Assembly: GCA_033811195.1 (NCBI GenBank)
Contig: JAPXOZ010000020.1
Location: 1 to 27,128 of the forward strand
Direction: 5' to 3'
Length of the DNA: 27,128 nt
From: Cacconaster sp033811195
Lineage (GTDB): Bacteria > Bacteroidota > Bacteroidia > Bacteroidales > UBA932
The translations under genes and the position numbers were made by a program. Under the pieces are notes generated by a model. The model made no database searches, was not told the DNA's origin, and worked only from the letters and a program-made list of their open reading frames with translations. Positions 6,535 to 15,012 of this stretch are shown one piece after another (within the stretch, counting starts at the first letter, position 1; every line of letters starts with the position of its first letter).

Positions 6535-6595
6535 ACATTAAAAGAACATGAGCGAAGAAAGTTTTTTCTTTTTCGGAGCCATGTTCTTTGAATGT
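6535..6595. repeat. Intergenic hairpin repeat, copy A
   Basis: A 61-base inverted repeat. Outer arms of 16 bases (6535-6550 and 6580-6595, ending ...GAACATG and CATGTTC...) match at 15 of 16 positions. The inner part has GCGAAGAAA on the left and TTTTTCGGAGC on the right around a T-rich loop. The same core recurs at 6606 and 20495. Confidence 0.7.
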
Positions 6596-6650
6596 TAGAT
6601 GTAGAGCGAAGAAATTTTTTGTTATTTCGAAGCCGTGCTATTTGAATAAC
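6596..6650. repeat. Intergenic hairpin repeat, copy B, damaged
   Basis: The core GCGAAGAAA (from 6606) to TTTCGAAGC (to 6633) is shared with copies A and C, and a right arm runs to 6650. The left arm is shortened and no longer complementary, so this copy seems degraded or partly replaced by the end of copy A, to which it is joined. Confidence 0.55.
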
Positions 6651-6653
6651 AGT

Positions 6654-6686
6654 ATAAAACTCAAAACTCAATACTCGGAACTGAAA
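6654..6686 (-). repeat. Degenerate GAGTT-type repeat, inverted copy
   Basis: AAAACTCAAAACTCAATACT and following bases are the reverse complement type of the run at 6350-6386. With that run it brackets the hairpin pair, giving the gap an inverted-repeat outline. It abuts the sbcC stop codon at 6688. Confidence 0.45.
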
Positions 6687-6687
6687 A

Positions 6688-9600
6688 TCAAACGACTTTC
6701 CTCACCTTACCGTCCCTTACCTCCAGTTTTGCGCTGATCCTATTGCGCAAGGCAGGGACGTGGCTGATTAGGCCTACCCTGCAGCCATATCTTTTGAGGT
6801 CTTCCAGCGTAATAATCACTCTCTCTAGAATATCCTCGCTCAGGGTACCGAATCCCTCATCGATAAAGATGGTATCGACCGCAAGGCCCTCTTTGCCAAA
6901 GGTGGAAAGGCCGAGTGCGAGCGCCAGCGAGACCACAAAAGATTCTCCTCCCGAGAGCGTGCTGGTGGCTCTGGTATAGCCTCCCTGCTCCAGATCCCGC
7001 ACAAGTATAACCATTGAGGCGGGTTCGTTGTGGAGTTGATAATGAGGTGCAATGTGCCTGAGACTTTCATTAGCTCTACCGAGTATTTCCCTGAATAGCA
7101 TCCGCATGGCAGCGTCCCGGAAGTTCTTGCCATCTTTACCGCCAAATACGGCATCAAGCCTCTTCCAACGAGCAGCAAGCATGATCTTGTTCCCAATCTC
7201 TCTCTCAAGTTTCTCTGCTTTTTCCAGTTCTTCACGCTCTGATATGGCACTCTGAGTGAGTTTGCCTTTTGATTCGAGCCATTTATTTTTAAGAGTCTCG
7301 AGGTCCTCTTTGGGAGTCCGGAGAGTGAGTTGGGGCTCTCCTTTCAGATAGAATTCGGGGTTTTCTATGCGAGGATATTTCTTTTTAAATGAATCAAAAC
7401 GCCCCTGTGCCTCTTCTTTCTTCTTTTGTATCCTCTTCTTCTGTTCCCTAGTGGTTTCAGTACGGGAAATAACGGTTACCCATCTGCTTAAAATCGGCTC
7501 AGCAGCGACTCTTCGCAGATCGTCAGAAGAAAACTCATTCTCATCAAACTCTTCAGTTCTCTTTTGAATATCGGGGTAATCATTAAAATACTCCTCTCTT
7601 TTAAGTTTGATTTTATCTAGGTCATCGCCTAAACGATCTACTTTGAGTTTTAGTTCTTGAGAATCCTTTTTTAGCTTGTTATAATCGCCTGTTTTCTCTG
7701 ATAATTGTTCCAGGAATTCTTCCCTATTGCTATTCCATTTCTCTTTCCAATTCTCGATTGTGATATACCTCCCGGCCGTCTCAATGTAATTGTCCCTCTC
7801 TTTTTCCATTCCGCTCATGGTGCTTTCCAAAGCGGCTATACGGGTTTTGGCCTCACTAACTTCTTTATCTGCCTTTTGAAGGAGTACTATTACGGGATTC
7901 TCCTCATTCTTCCTAACCTCATCAATGTTTCGACGAATAGCGGAAATTTCCTTCTCCATAGACTCTATGCTTTCGAGGGTTTTTGAGGCCTTTTCTAACT
8001 CAGCAAGTGTTTCGGCTTTGCGTTTGCTTATATGAGCAGAAAGATCTCCCATATCCCAATCAAACTGACAATCAGTAAGAACTCTACGGTTTGTCTCTTT
8101 AAAATGGGAAATAGCGTTCATTTCGGTTTGAACCTCATTTTCTAATTTTTGTAGAGCTTTGCTGTCAGCATCCAGAAGCCGGTATTCAGTCTCGTATGCC
8201 GTTTTAGCGCCATTCAATGCCACAACACTCTTATCCCAGTTTGCTTTCTCCCTATCACGCGATTCTTCCAGGTGCTTAAGAGTATCTTTAACCACCTTAT
8301 CATCAAAAGAATCAAGTATTTCCTTAGTTACTGTTGTACCACAAACCGGACAATTATCCTCAGCTTTGATCAATGCCCTGAGTGCAGCACCATTTTCATT
8401 CAGTCTTACAAATTGCTCCAGCACAGTGGCAGCTTTCTCATAGAGTTCTCTGGCGGCCTTTTCCTGAGTAATGGATATGTTATATTTTTCAAGGTAAGAA
8501 TCGAGCTCTTTTGTTCTTATTTCCAACTCTGATTTCTTGCCTGAAAGCTCTTCTTGTAGGCTTTTTAGAGCCTTTTCCTTTTCAGCCAGGACACTAACCA
8601 CTCTCTCCGCCTCCCCTAGCTTAACACGCAAATCTTCAAGTTGATGCTTGTTAGCTTTCCTTTTCTCAGGTTCCAGTTTAGCAAGTTCTTTCTCCTTTCG
8701 AGTATACTCTTCCTCTAAACTGGCAATTTTCTTTATAATTGCATCAAGCTCATCCTCTTTTGCCTTCTTCTCAGCCTCTATCGCCGTTAGTTGCGATTTG
8801 GCAGTTTTAGTTTGCTCTTTATTCTGAGAGATTTTTTGTTCTAAAACAGGAACTTGCTTTAAGCTGTTTTCTATAAGAATCCACTTATCATACATCGGGA
8901 CATCCGCTGCAATTGATTCCAGACGACTCTGCATCTCTTTATAGGAGGCTTCGTGGGTCTCATACTCTTTCTGACGCTTTTCCTGAAGAATTATCAATGC
9001 AGCAGCTGTTTTTACACAAGAGGACTCAACTTTGAGTTGCTCCTCATATTCTTTATCTGCATTTTCAATATTTTGCACTGCCTCCTTAGTGGTGATAAGT
9101 TCCGTGGCAGCAGCCACTTTCTCCCCAAAGTTTTGGGCCTCCTCTTCGATATTGAAAATTAGGGCACCGACAAGATCAGCATAATCCTCAAATGAAGTTT
9201 CATCCGGATTGTACTTCAAACCACATATAACTGTCCTTTCTAATAGAGCTTTGTCAAACCTGACGTCAGATTCGGCCTTATTTTTAAGCCTGTTGATCTC
9301 GCTTCCGACAGTACGATAAGCACTATTACCGGTAATCTTTTCCAGAATTTCACATTTCTCCTCATCATTCGACTTTAGAAACTGCGTAAACTCCCCTTGT
9401 GCCAGCATTGCTGTTTTACAGAACTGGTCATAAGAAAGGCCTGTGAGGTCATCAAGATCACGTCTTTGGGCAGCACTACGAGCATTTGGCCTGATTTCAA
9501 TTGAGCGAGTGCCATCTATCAATGTCCATTCCGGATCGTTGATTCCGCTACTGCCCCTAATACGATTTACCTTCCAATACGCCGTATAATTTTTACCATT

Positions 9601-9912
9601 TGCCGCAGTAAAATAAAGTGAAACCTCCCCCTCCCGAGCATCTGCCTTGAGAAGTTGCTTCGTGTCCATAATATTGACAGTACGGTCGCCGAGAGTGTAG
9701 GTAGGCACTGTTTGTTGGGTTCTGGAGTTGTCCAGACGCGGAGTACGGCCGTAAAGTGCAATGCAGATGGCATCCAGTATCGTTGTTTTTCCCGAACCCG
9801 TTTCACCATAGATTAGGAAGATGGATTCAGTCGCAAAAATATCCTTCGTAAAGTCAATTTCTGCCTCAGATATTGAAGCAATGTTTCTTATTTTTAGTTT
9901 GAGAAGTTTCAT
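6688..9912 (-). CDS. sbcC: Exonuclease subunit SbcC
   Basis: The 1074-residue SMC-like ATPase is the Rad50-type partner of SbcD. The complex cuts hairpins and DNA ends, for example at palindromes formed during replication. The N-terminal lobe carries Walker A GETGSGKTT (36-44). Long coiled coils follow (about 190-900), interrupted near residue 520 by the zinc hook CPVCG. The C-terminal lobe has the signature LSGGES near 985 and Walker B with IFIDEGFGTL near 1015. All parts are intact and the length is normal. It is the last gene of a run with sbcD and a MaoC-like gene, 33 bases after the latter. Its stop lies at the edge of a repeat-filled gap that contains long palindromes, the kind of substrate SbcCD attacks. 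Confidence 0.95.
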   Translation of the reverse strand: MKLLKLKIRNIASISEAEIDFTKDIFATESIFLIYGETGSGKTTILDAICIALYGRTPRLDNSRTQQTVPTYTLGDRTVNIMDTKQLLKADAREGEVSLYFTAANGKNYTAYWKVNRIRGSSGINDPEWTLIDGTRSIEIRPNARSAAQRRDLDDLTGLSYDQFCKTAMLAQGEFTQFLKSNDEEKCEILEKITGNSAYRTVGSEINRLKNKAESDVRFDKALLERTVICGLKYNPDETSFEDYADLVGALIFNIEEEAQNFGEKVAAATELITTKEAVQNIENADKEYEEQLKVESSCVKTAAALIILQEKRQKEYETHEASYKEMQSRLESIAADVPMYDKWILIENSLKQVPVLEQKISQNKEQTKTAKSQLTAIEAEKKAKEDELDAIIKKIASLEEEYTRKEKELAKLEPEKRKANKHQLEDLRVKLGEAERVVSVLAEKEKALKSLQEELSGKKSELEIRTKELDSYLEKYNISITQEKAARELYEKAATVLEQFVRLNENGAALRALIKAEDNCPVCGTTVTKEILDSFDDKVVKDTLKHLEESRDREKANWDKSVVALNGAKTAYETEYRLLDADSKALQKLENEVQTEMNAISHFKETNRRVLTDCQFDWDMGDLSAHISKRKAETLAELEKASKTLESIESMEKEISAIRRNIDEVRKNEENPVIVLLQKADKEVSEAKTRIAALESTMSGMEKERDNYIETAGRYITIENWKEKWNSNREEFLEQLSEKTGDYNKLKKDSQELKLKVDRLGDDLDKIKLKREEYFNDYPDIQKRTEEFDENEFSSDDLRRVAAEPILSRWVTVISRTETTREQKKRIQKKKEEAQGRFDSFKKKYPRIENPEFYLKGEPQLTLRTPKEDLETLKNKWLESKGKLTQSAISEREELEKAEKLEREIGNKIMLAARWKRLDAVFGGKDGKNFRDAAMRMLFREILGRANESLRHIAPHYQLHNEPASMVILVRDLEQGGYTRATSTLSGGESFVVSLALALGLSTFGKEGLAVDTIFIDEGFGTLSEDILERVIITLEDLKRYGCRVGLISHVPALRNRISAKLEVRDGKVRKVV

Positions 9913-9945
9913 ACTATACTTTAAGTCACAACTCTTGTTTTTCTA

Positions 9946-10356
9946 TTATACATCCATTTTTTTTACCAAAGCACTGCCTTCAATAACTACAACACCATCT
10001 TGATTATAACATGTAGTATTGAGCGTTACCAGTTGCTTTTCATAATTAATATCAGTGATAGAAACCACAGCCGTTACTGTATCATCAATATAAACGGGTT
10101 TTACAAATTTCATATCCTGTTTTAAATAGATAGATCCCTCTCCGGGCATCTTAGTGCCGAGAATGGCACTGAAAAGTGATCCTACTAAAAAACCATGTAC
10201 AATGGTGCCCTTAAATATAGTCTGACCGGCATAGACAGGATCAAGGTGTACCGGATTAAAATCTTCTGTAAGACTAGCAAAAGCCTTTACTTTTTCCATA
10301 GAAAACTGGGCAGACATTCTTTCTTCTTGCCCAATGTACAAATCACTTAATTTCAT
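9946..10356 (-). CDS. MaoC-like dehydratase ((R)-specific enoyl-CoA hydratase type)
   Basis: The 136-residue single hot-dog domain protein matches the MaoC/PhaJ group, which hydrates trans-2-enoyl-CoA to (R)-3-hydroxyacyl-CoA or acts on related thioesters. The hydratase-2 motif is clear: TEDFNPVHLD with catalytic Asp32 and His37, followed by GTIVHGFLVGSLFSA. Length is normal for this short form. It lies between sbcD and sbcC on the same strand, 99 bases after sbcD and 33 before sbcC, so it is probably co-transcribed with sbcC, although its function has no obvious link to DNA repair. The true substrate is unknown. The acyl-CoA synthetase at 13220 is a possible pathway partner, but that is only inference from proximity. 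Confidence 0.88.
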   Translation of the reverse strand: MKLSDLYIGQEERMSAQFSMEKVKAFASLTEDFNPVHLDPVYAGQTIFKGTIVHGFLVGSLFSAILGTKMPGEGSIYLKQDMKFVKPVYIDDTVTAVVSITDINYEKQLVTLNTTCYNQDGVVVIEGSALVKKMDV

Positions 10357-10455
10357 AGCTATTTAATTTAATATTTTATAATAATCGTCCGGATTTTATC
10401 GGACACGAATGAGTATATAACTTACAGAAATTTTATTTTATTATTATAGCCCATT

Positions 10456-11724
10456 TTACCCAATATGCTTACTCACATTTGCCACTGCTTGCTCAAATAA
10501 CTCAGCGTATCCCTCTTCTAAGTCCTCAAAGAGATCAGGTGCAATAATTTCTGCCATTTCACGTGGTGATAGTGTACCTACTTGAGCCACTGTCAGGTAA
10601 ATGCCTTCGCCTTCTAAAGGTTTGTCGGGGATTTCCTGCTTTACAAGACAATATCGAGCCTTTTTGCCCGTCAGAGCCATTTTAACACGCTGAATATATT
10701 CCGTGGGCAGCTCACCCCTCTCAAGCACTTCGAGCCTGATATAGGCCTTCTTATGGGCAGGATAAGCCTCTAAAGCAGAAAGAAGATCCATGCAACTTCG
10801 TTTTCCTTCAGGGAGATCTTTTGCAGAGAGCGTCACCATCTTGAAGAGAGGTTCAATTGGAATCTGCCTCACTTGCGGCATCTCTCCTCTCTTTTCAATC
10901 TTAACTATATTTACAAAGTGCTCATAGTCCTCTTCGAAGTTCATAGGAATGGGGGATCCGCAGTATCGAGCTCTGCCGTTGCTCCCTTTGATTTCCTGCG
11001 GGTAATGAATATGTCCCAGCGCCAGATAGTCCCAGCCGCTGCCAAAGGTGCCGATATCGGAGTTATCCAGCCCTCCGATTATCAGCGCATCATGCCCCTT
11101 TATATTGCTTCCGGTCACCAGCGTATGTGCAGTCAATATCACAGGAAGCCCTTCAGTATTGAGTTCTGCACACTTTTCCAACAGTAGACTGATGAATCGT
11201 TTCATCCTCTCCTGCTTGCCATCCTCAGGATTGATATTGGGGAAATTCTGGGGGTAGCAGTGAGGAACCGCCACCACATAGCCCAAAACCTCGCTTTCTC
11301 TGGTTTTCCTTACAGGAATGATGTGTTTGGAGAAAATATAATCATAGAATGCGGAATTAGCAGGTGATTCGTCATTATCTCTGGGCACCGCACCCACTAC
11401 ATCCGTGTTGAAATATTTCCACAACAGCCCGTCGACCTCTAGTTTGGAACTGCTGTCATGATTGCCGGCAATCAGAATTATATGCATCCCCCCGAAGGCG
11501 AGAGCCTCATCACGCAACTGGAGTAAAGATTCATTGTAAAGCTCCTGGGCGGCTACTGAGGGTGCAGAGGTATGGAACAGATCCCCGCTGACAAGGAGCA
11601 GGTCCGGTTTTTCCTCTCTAACTATCTTTTTGAGCTGTTCAAAAAAATGTTTGTGCTCCTCCGTCCTGTCGTAATCGTAAAAAGTCTGGCCTATATGCCA
11701 GTCGCTCGTGTGCAATATTTTCAT
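10456..11724 (-). CDS. sbcD: Exonuclease subunit SbcD
   Basis: The 422-residue calcineurin-like metallophosphoesterase is the Mre11-type nuclease of the SbcCD complex. The metal-binding motifs are all present: HTSDWHIG at the start, LLVSGDLFH, IAGNHDS, a His in ILTAHTL and ALGHIHYPQ. The C-terminal region (about 290-422) is the capping and SbcC-binding part. It is the first gene of the run. A weak -7 box TAACTTTA lies at 11754-11761 on this strand. The order is sbcD, then a MaoC-like gene, then sbcC; in most bacteria sbcD and sbcC are directly adjacent. Confidence 0.95.
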   Translation of the reverse strand: MKILHTSDWHIGQTFYDYDRTEEHKHFFEQLKKIVREEKPDLLLVSGDLFHTSAPSVAAQELYNESLLQLRDEALAFGGMHIILIAGNHDSSSKLEVDGLLWKYFNTDVVGAVPRDNDESPANSAFYDYIFSKHIIPVRKTRESEVLGYVVAVPHCYPQNFPNINPEDGKQERMKRFISLLLEKCAELNTEGLPVILTAHTLVTGSNIKGHDALIIGGLDNSDIGTFGSGWDYLALGHIHYPQEIKGSNGRARYCGSPIPMNFEEDYEHFVNIVKIEKRGEMPQVRQIPIEPLFKMVTLSAKDLPEGKRSCMDLLSALEAYPAHKKAYIRLEVLERGELPTEYIQRVKMALTGKKARYCLVKQEIPDKPLEGEGIYLTVAQVGTLSPREMAEIIAPDLFEDLEEGYAELFEQAVANVSKHIG

Positions 11725-11753
11725 GCCGCTCTCTTTCTGTTTTAATAATTTTA

Positions 11754-11761
11754 TAAAGTTA
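11754..11761 (-). promoter_or_regulatory. Candidate -7 box of sbcD
   Basis: TAACTTTA on the minus strand matches seven of eight consensus positions, 29 bases upstream of the sbcD ATG. No convincing -33 box. Confidence 0.3.
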
Positions 11762-11843
11762 GCAATAATTCAGAAATAACACACTGGATTACGGCTGAAA
11801 TAATTCATCAATATCGTATCAAGCAACTCCCAAAATCTTTCCT

Positions 11844-11851
11844 TATATTTG
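11844..11851 (+). promoter_or_regulatory. -7 box of rarA
   Basis: TATATTTG is a perfect consensus match, 17 bases before the ATG at 11869. The -33 region is not recognisable. Confidence 0.5.
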
Positions 11852-11868
11852 CAAAATAAACCAATTAA

Positions 11869-13149
11869 ATGATGAATCAACCTCTGGCAGAACGGATGAG
11901 GCCTTCCAAGATCGAAGACTTTGTGGGACAAGAGCACTTAGTGGCTTCGGGGGCCGTATTGCGCAATATGCTCCAGAGTCAACAATTAAGCTCATTTATC
12001 CTCTGGGGACCTCCCGGAGTGGGTAAAACCACCCTCGCACGTATCATAGCGGGCAGTCTCGACCGCGAGTTTTACACTCTTTCTGCCGTAAGTTCCGGGG
12101 TAAAGGATGTACGTGAGGTGATTCAGCGCGCTGAAAGCGGTAAAATGTTTGCCAAAGGTGCACCGATCCTCTTTATCGATGAGATCCATCGATTTAATAA
12201 AGCACAGCAGGACGCATTGCTTGGTGCAGTCGAGAGCGGCACAGTCGTTCTGATTGGTGCTACCACTGAAAATCCCTCCTTCGAGGTGATTAGCCCTCTC
12301 CTCTCCCGTTGCCAGGTATATGTGCTCAAATCCCTCGATGTGGAGCACCTCAGAGTACTGCTCAAGAGAGCCCTAAAAGAGGATAAGATTCTAAAACACA
12401 GAAAGATAAAGGTCAAAGAGAGCGAGGCCCTTTTCCGCTTTTCCGGCGGTGACGCCCGTAAATTGTACAATATCCTCGAGATCATCATCTCCACCTTCCC
12501 TGAAGAGGGTGAAATAATCATTGACAACGAGATAGTGACCGATCGCCTTCAGGAAAATATTGCTCTATACGACAAGGACGGTGAGCAGCACTACGATATC
12601 GTCTCCGCATTTATCAAAAGTATCCGTGGAAGTGACCCCAACGCAGCTATATACTGGATGGCAAGGATGCTTGCAGGAGGCGAAGACCCCCTCTTTATCG
12701 CAAGAAGAATGCTCATTCTGGCCTCGGAAGATGTGGGATTGGCCAATCCAAACGCAGCTTTGCTTGCCCAGAGCTGCTTTGATGCAGTTCATAAGATAGG
12801 AATGCCGGAAAGTCGTATTATACTGGCTCAGACCTGTATCTATCTGGCTACCTCACCTAAGAGTAATAGTGCCTATATGGCAATAGACGAGGCGATGGCG
12901 CTTGTGAAGAGCACCAGTGAAGCACCTCCTGTACCATTGCACCTGCGGAATGCTCCCACTGAATTGATGAAGGAGCTCGGTTATGCCAAAGATTATAGGT
13001 ACGCCCACGCTTTCGAGGGCAATTTCGTCGATCAGGAGTTTCTTCCATACTCCCTAAAAGGGCACAAATTCTATGAGCCAGGGCATAATGTCCGGGAAAA
13101 TGAGATCCGTAAACGTCTGCAGCTACTCTGGAAAAAATATGATTATTAG
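11869..13149 (+). CDS. rarA: Replication-associated recombination protein A (RarA/MgsA)
   Basis: The 426-residue AAA+ ATPase belongs to the RarA/Mgs1/WRNIP1 family, which acts at stalled replication forks. Walker A GPPGVGKTT is at residues 47-55, Walker B LFIDEIHRFNK at 101-111 and sensor 1 in LIGATTENPSF near 130. The C-terminal tetramerisation part includes the family hallmarks DPNAAIYWMARML and LILASEDVGLANP and the terminal FLPYSLKGHKFYEPG. Complete and of normal length. The start may be the ATG at 11869 or the one directly after it. It is divergent from sbcD, so two fork-processing functions share an intergenic region of 144 bases. It converges with the acyl-CoA synthetase. Confidence 0.95.
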   Translation: MMNQPLAERMRPSKIEDFVGQEHLVASGAVLRNMLQSQQLSSFILWGPPGVGKTTLARIIAGSLDREFYTLSAVSSGVKDVREVIQRAESGKMFAKGAPILFIDEIHRFNKAQQDALLGAVESGTVVLIGATTENPSFEVISPLLSRCQVYVLKSLDVEHLRVLLKRALKEDKILKHRKIKVKESEALFRFSGGDARKLYNILEIIISTFPEEGEIIIDNEIVTDRLQENIALYDKDGEQHYDIVSAFIKSIRGSDPNAAIYWMARMLAGGEDPLFIARRMLILASEDVGLANPNAALLAQSCFDAVHKIGMPESRIILAQTCIYLATSPKSNSAYMAIDEAMALVKSTSEAPPVPLHLRNAPTELMKELGYAKDYRYAHAFEGNFVDQEFLPYSLKGHKFYEPGHNVRENEIRKRLQLLWKKYDY

Positions 13150-13157
13150 TTTGAGTT

Positions 13158-13194
13158 AAAAAAACAGAGGATCCGGAACAAGCCGAACCCTCTG
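13158..13194 (-). terminator. Intrinsic terminator of the acyl-CoA synthetase gene
   Basis: Read on the minus strand, a stem with outer arms CAGAGG and CCTCTG (13189-13194 and 13165-13170), an inner CGG/CCG helix and a short loop is followed directly by seven T (13158-13164). It starts 25 bases after the stop of the synthetase gene. Confidence 0.7.
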
Positions 13195-13219
13195 CCACCA
13201 TTATGAAACCCAACTAAAA

Positions 13220-14878
13220 TTATTTATATAAGAATCTTTTTATAGACCTTTTCGGTGTCTTTTCAAATTCACTTTTACGAAGTTCTATCCTGGCAATACG
13301 GCTATAAAGAGGAAGCATTAGGTTGAGTTTGATACGATTATCCTCCATTAGCTTGGCCAGATCATTTTCGTCCATTGAGGCCTGAGATACCCTGTCATAA
13401 TCAGGATAGACCAGAGCCACAATCCTTTTGTCCCTTTCTACGACAACCGATTCCACCACATAGGGCTGGTTGTTGAGACGGTCCTCAATCTCCTCAGGAT
13501 AGATATTCTGTCCGTTGGCACTGAGAATCATATTTTTACTGCGTCCTTTAATAAAGACGTTCCCTTTTTTGTCGATTAATCCGAGGTCGCCGGTACGCAT
13601 CCATCCATCATCGGTAAAGGCTGCTGCGGTAGCTTCAGGATTTTTGTAATAACCAAGCATTACATTTGCACCACGTGCCTGGATCTCTCCAACCACATGT
13701 TCCGGATCTTCAGAATCAATCCTGAGTTCCATCCTATCCACTACTTTACCGCAGGACTGCTTGGCAAATTTTTTCCAATTTTCATAAGCTAGAATGGGTG
13801 CGCATTCGGTCATACCATAGCCTACTGTGTAGGGAAGACGAATATCCTTCATACAATCCTCCACCTCTTTATTGATAGCGGCACCACCAATGATAATATG
13901 TTCGATTTTGCCGCCGAAAGCATCCAATATCTTGCTCCTTATCCTATTCTTTATGAGACGTGAGAAGAAAGGAACCTTCATCAAAGCTTTTATTATAGGT
14001 TTCTGGATTGTGGGAAAGACAGTATTGCGGAAAATTTTCTCGATCACAAGAGGTACGGTAACGATCATAAAAGGCTGTATTCTCGCAAAAGAGTTGAGAA
14101 GCACTTTTGGAGAAGGTACTTTGCCCAGGAAATGAACATGACAACCATCTGCAACTTGATAGAGGAACTCAAATGCCAGTCCATACATGTGGGCCAACGG
14201 AAGCATTGAGACAATATTGTTCTTTGGAGAATTTGGAATCGTATCAATGGCATAAGTTGTGTTGGAGCTAACGTTACCGTAGGTCAGCATCACCCCTTTA
14301 GGGTCGCTGGTAGTACCTGATGTATAATTAATCAGAGCCAGATCTTCCAAATTGTCTGTAGGATAACGTACATCCTTGATTGAGAAATTGGGGAACTTGG
14401 TAGAAAAAAGAGTCTCAAGATTAGCAAGACAATCCTCTAATCCGGCTCCGATTGTATTATACAATATTGTGTAGTCCTCCAAATTTACGGCTACCTGGAG
14501 AAGGGGCATGCTCTCGATGTCGAGCTTATTCCAGATATCCGTATTGGTAAAAAGTAGTTTAGTTTCAGAATGATTTAATAGTGCAGAGATACTCTCCGGA
14601 AGGAAATCGTTGAGCAATGGCACAGTTACCGTCTCATAAGCGGTAGAAGCAAGGAACGCCACACACCATTGTGCGGAATTTTTACCACAAATTGCAACTT
14701 TATCACCCTTTTTAAGACCTGTCGCCTCGAAGAGAATATGTAGCCTCGCAATGTTGTCGCAAATCTGGCCGTAAGTATATGAGACACCGTCGATATTGGT
14801 AAGAATTTCTCGGTCCCAATATAATCCGGCACTATTTTGAAAATAAGTTAAAAAGTGTGTAATTTTGTCCCTCGCCAT
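13220..14878 (-). CDS. Long-chain fatty acid--CoA ligase type AMP-binding enzyme
   Basis: The 552-residue protein is an adenylate-forming enzyme (ANL superfamily) that activates a carboxylic acid, most likely a fatty acid, to its CoA thioester via an acyl-AMP. Motifs in order are YTSGTTSDPKG (185-195, P-loop-like A3), GYGMTECAP (A5), TGDLG (A7), KGRSKNMIL (A8) and the C-terminal PKRSIKRFLY with the catalytic Lys. All are intact and length is normal for the shorter long-chain acyl-CoA synthetases. Chain-length preference cannot be read from sequence. It is alone on its strand, with a terminator just downstream, and is divergent from the HAD hydrolase gene. Confidence 0.9.
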   Translation of the reverse strand: MARDKITHFLTYFQNSAGLYWDREILTNIDGVSYTYGQICDNIARLHILFEATGLKKGDKVAICGKNSAQWCVAFLASTAYETVTVPLLNDFLPESISALLNHSETKLLFTNTDIWNKLDIESMPLLQVAVNLEDYTILYNTIGAGLEDCLANLETLFSTKFPNFSIKDVRYPTDNLEDLALINYTSGTTSDPKGVMLTYGNVSSNTTYAIDTIPNSPKNNIVSMLPLAHMYGLAFEFLYQVADGCHVHFLGKVPSPKVLLNSFARIQPFMIVTVPLVIEKIFRNTVFPTIQKPIIKALMKVPFFSRLIKNRIRSKILDAFGGKIEHIIIGGAAINKEVEDCMKDIRLPYTVGYGMTECAPILAYENWKKFAKQSCGKVVDRMELRIDSEDPEHVVGEIQARGANVMLGYYKNPEATAAAFTDDGWMRTGDLGLIDKKGNVFIKGRSKNMILSANGQNIYPEEIEDRLNNQPYVVESVVVERDKRIVALVYPDYDRVSQASMDENDLAKLMEDNRIKLNLMLPLYSRIARIELRKSEFEKTPKRSIKRFLYK

Positions 14879-15012
14879 TTCTCAATTATTTCATTGCGAA
14901 GATATATTTGTACCTTTACAAATTAAAAATAATGGGATTAAATTAGCAGCTAAGTGGCGAAACAAAGATCTTTGGGGCAATTTTACGATATATGGGGTAA
15001 ATACCAACAATT

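Larger units (their letters stand above)
6367..6687. other. 321-bp convergent gap built of repeats
   Basis: No gene is supported here. From left to right the gap holds a GAGTT-type repeat, a G/T-rich stretch (about 6400-6480) that includes TTGCGTGGTGAA, also present near 22597, two hairpin repeats at 6535-6650, and an inverted GAGTT-type run at 6654-6686 that touches the sbcC stop. Both flanking genes end here, so it serves at least as a terminator region. Confidence 0.55.

Noticed and set aside
10370..10420. Terminator between sbcD and the MaoC-like gene
   Set aside because: The GTCCG/CGGAC stem is only 5 bp and has no T-run on the minus strand.
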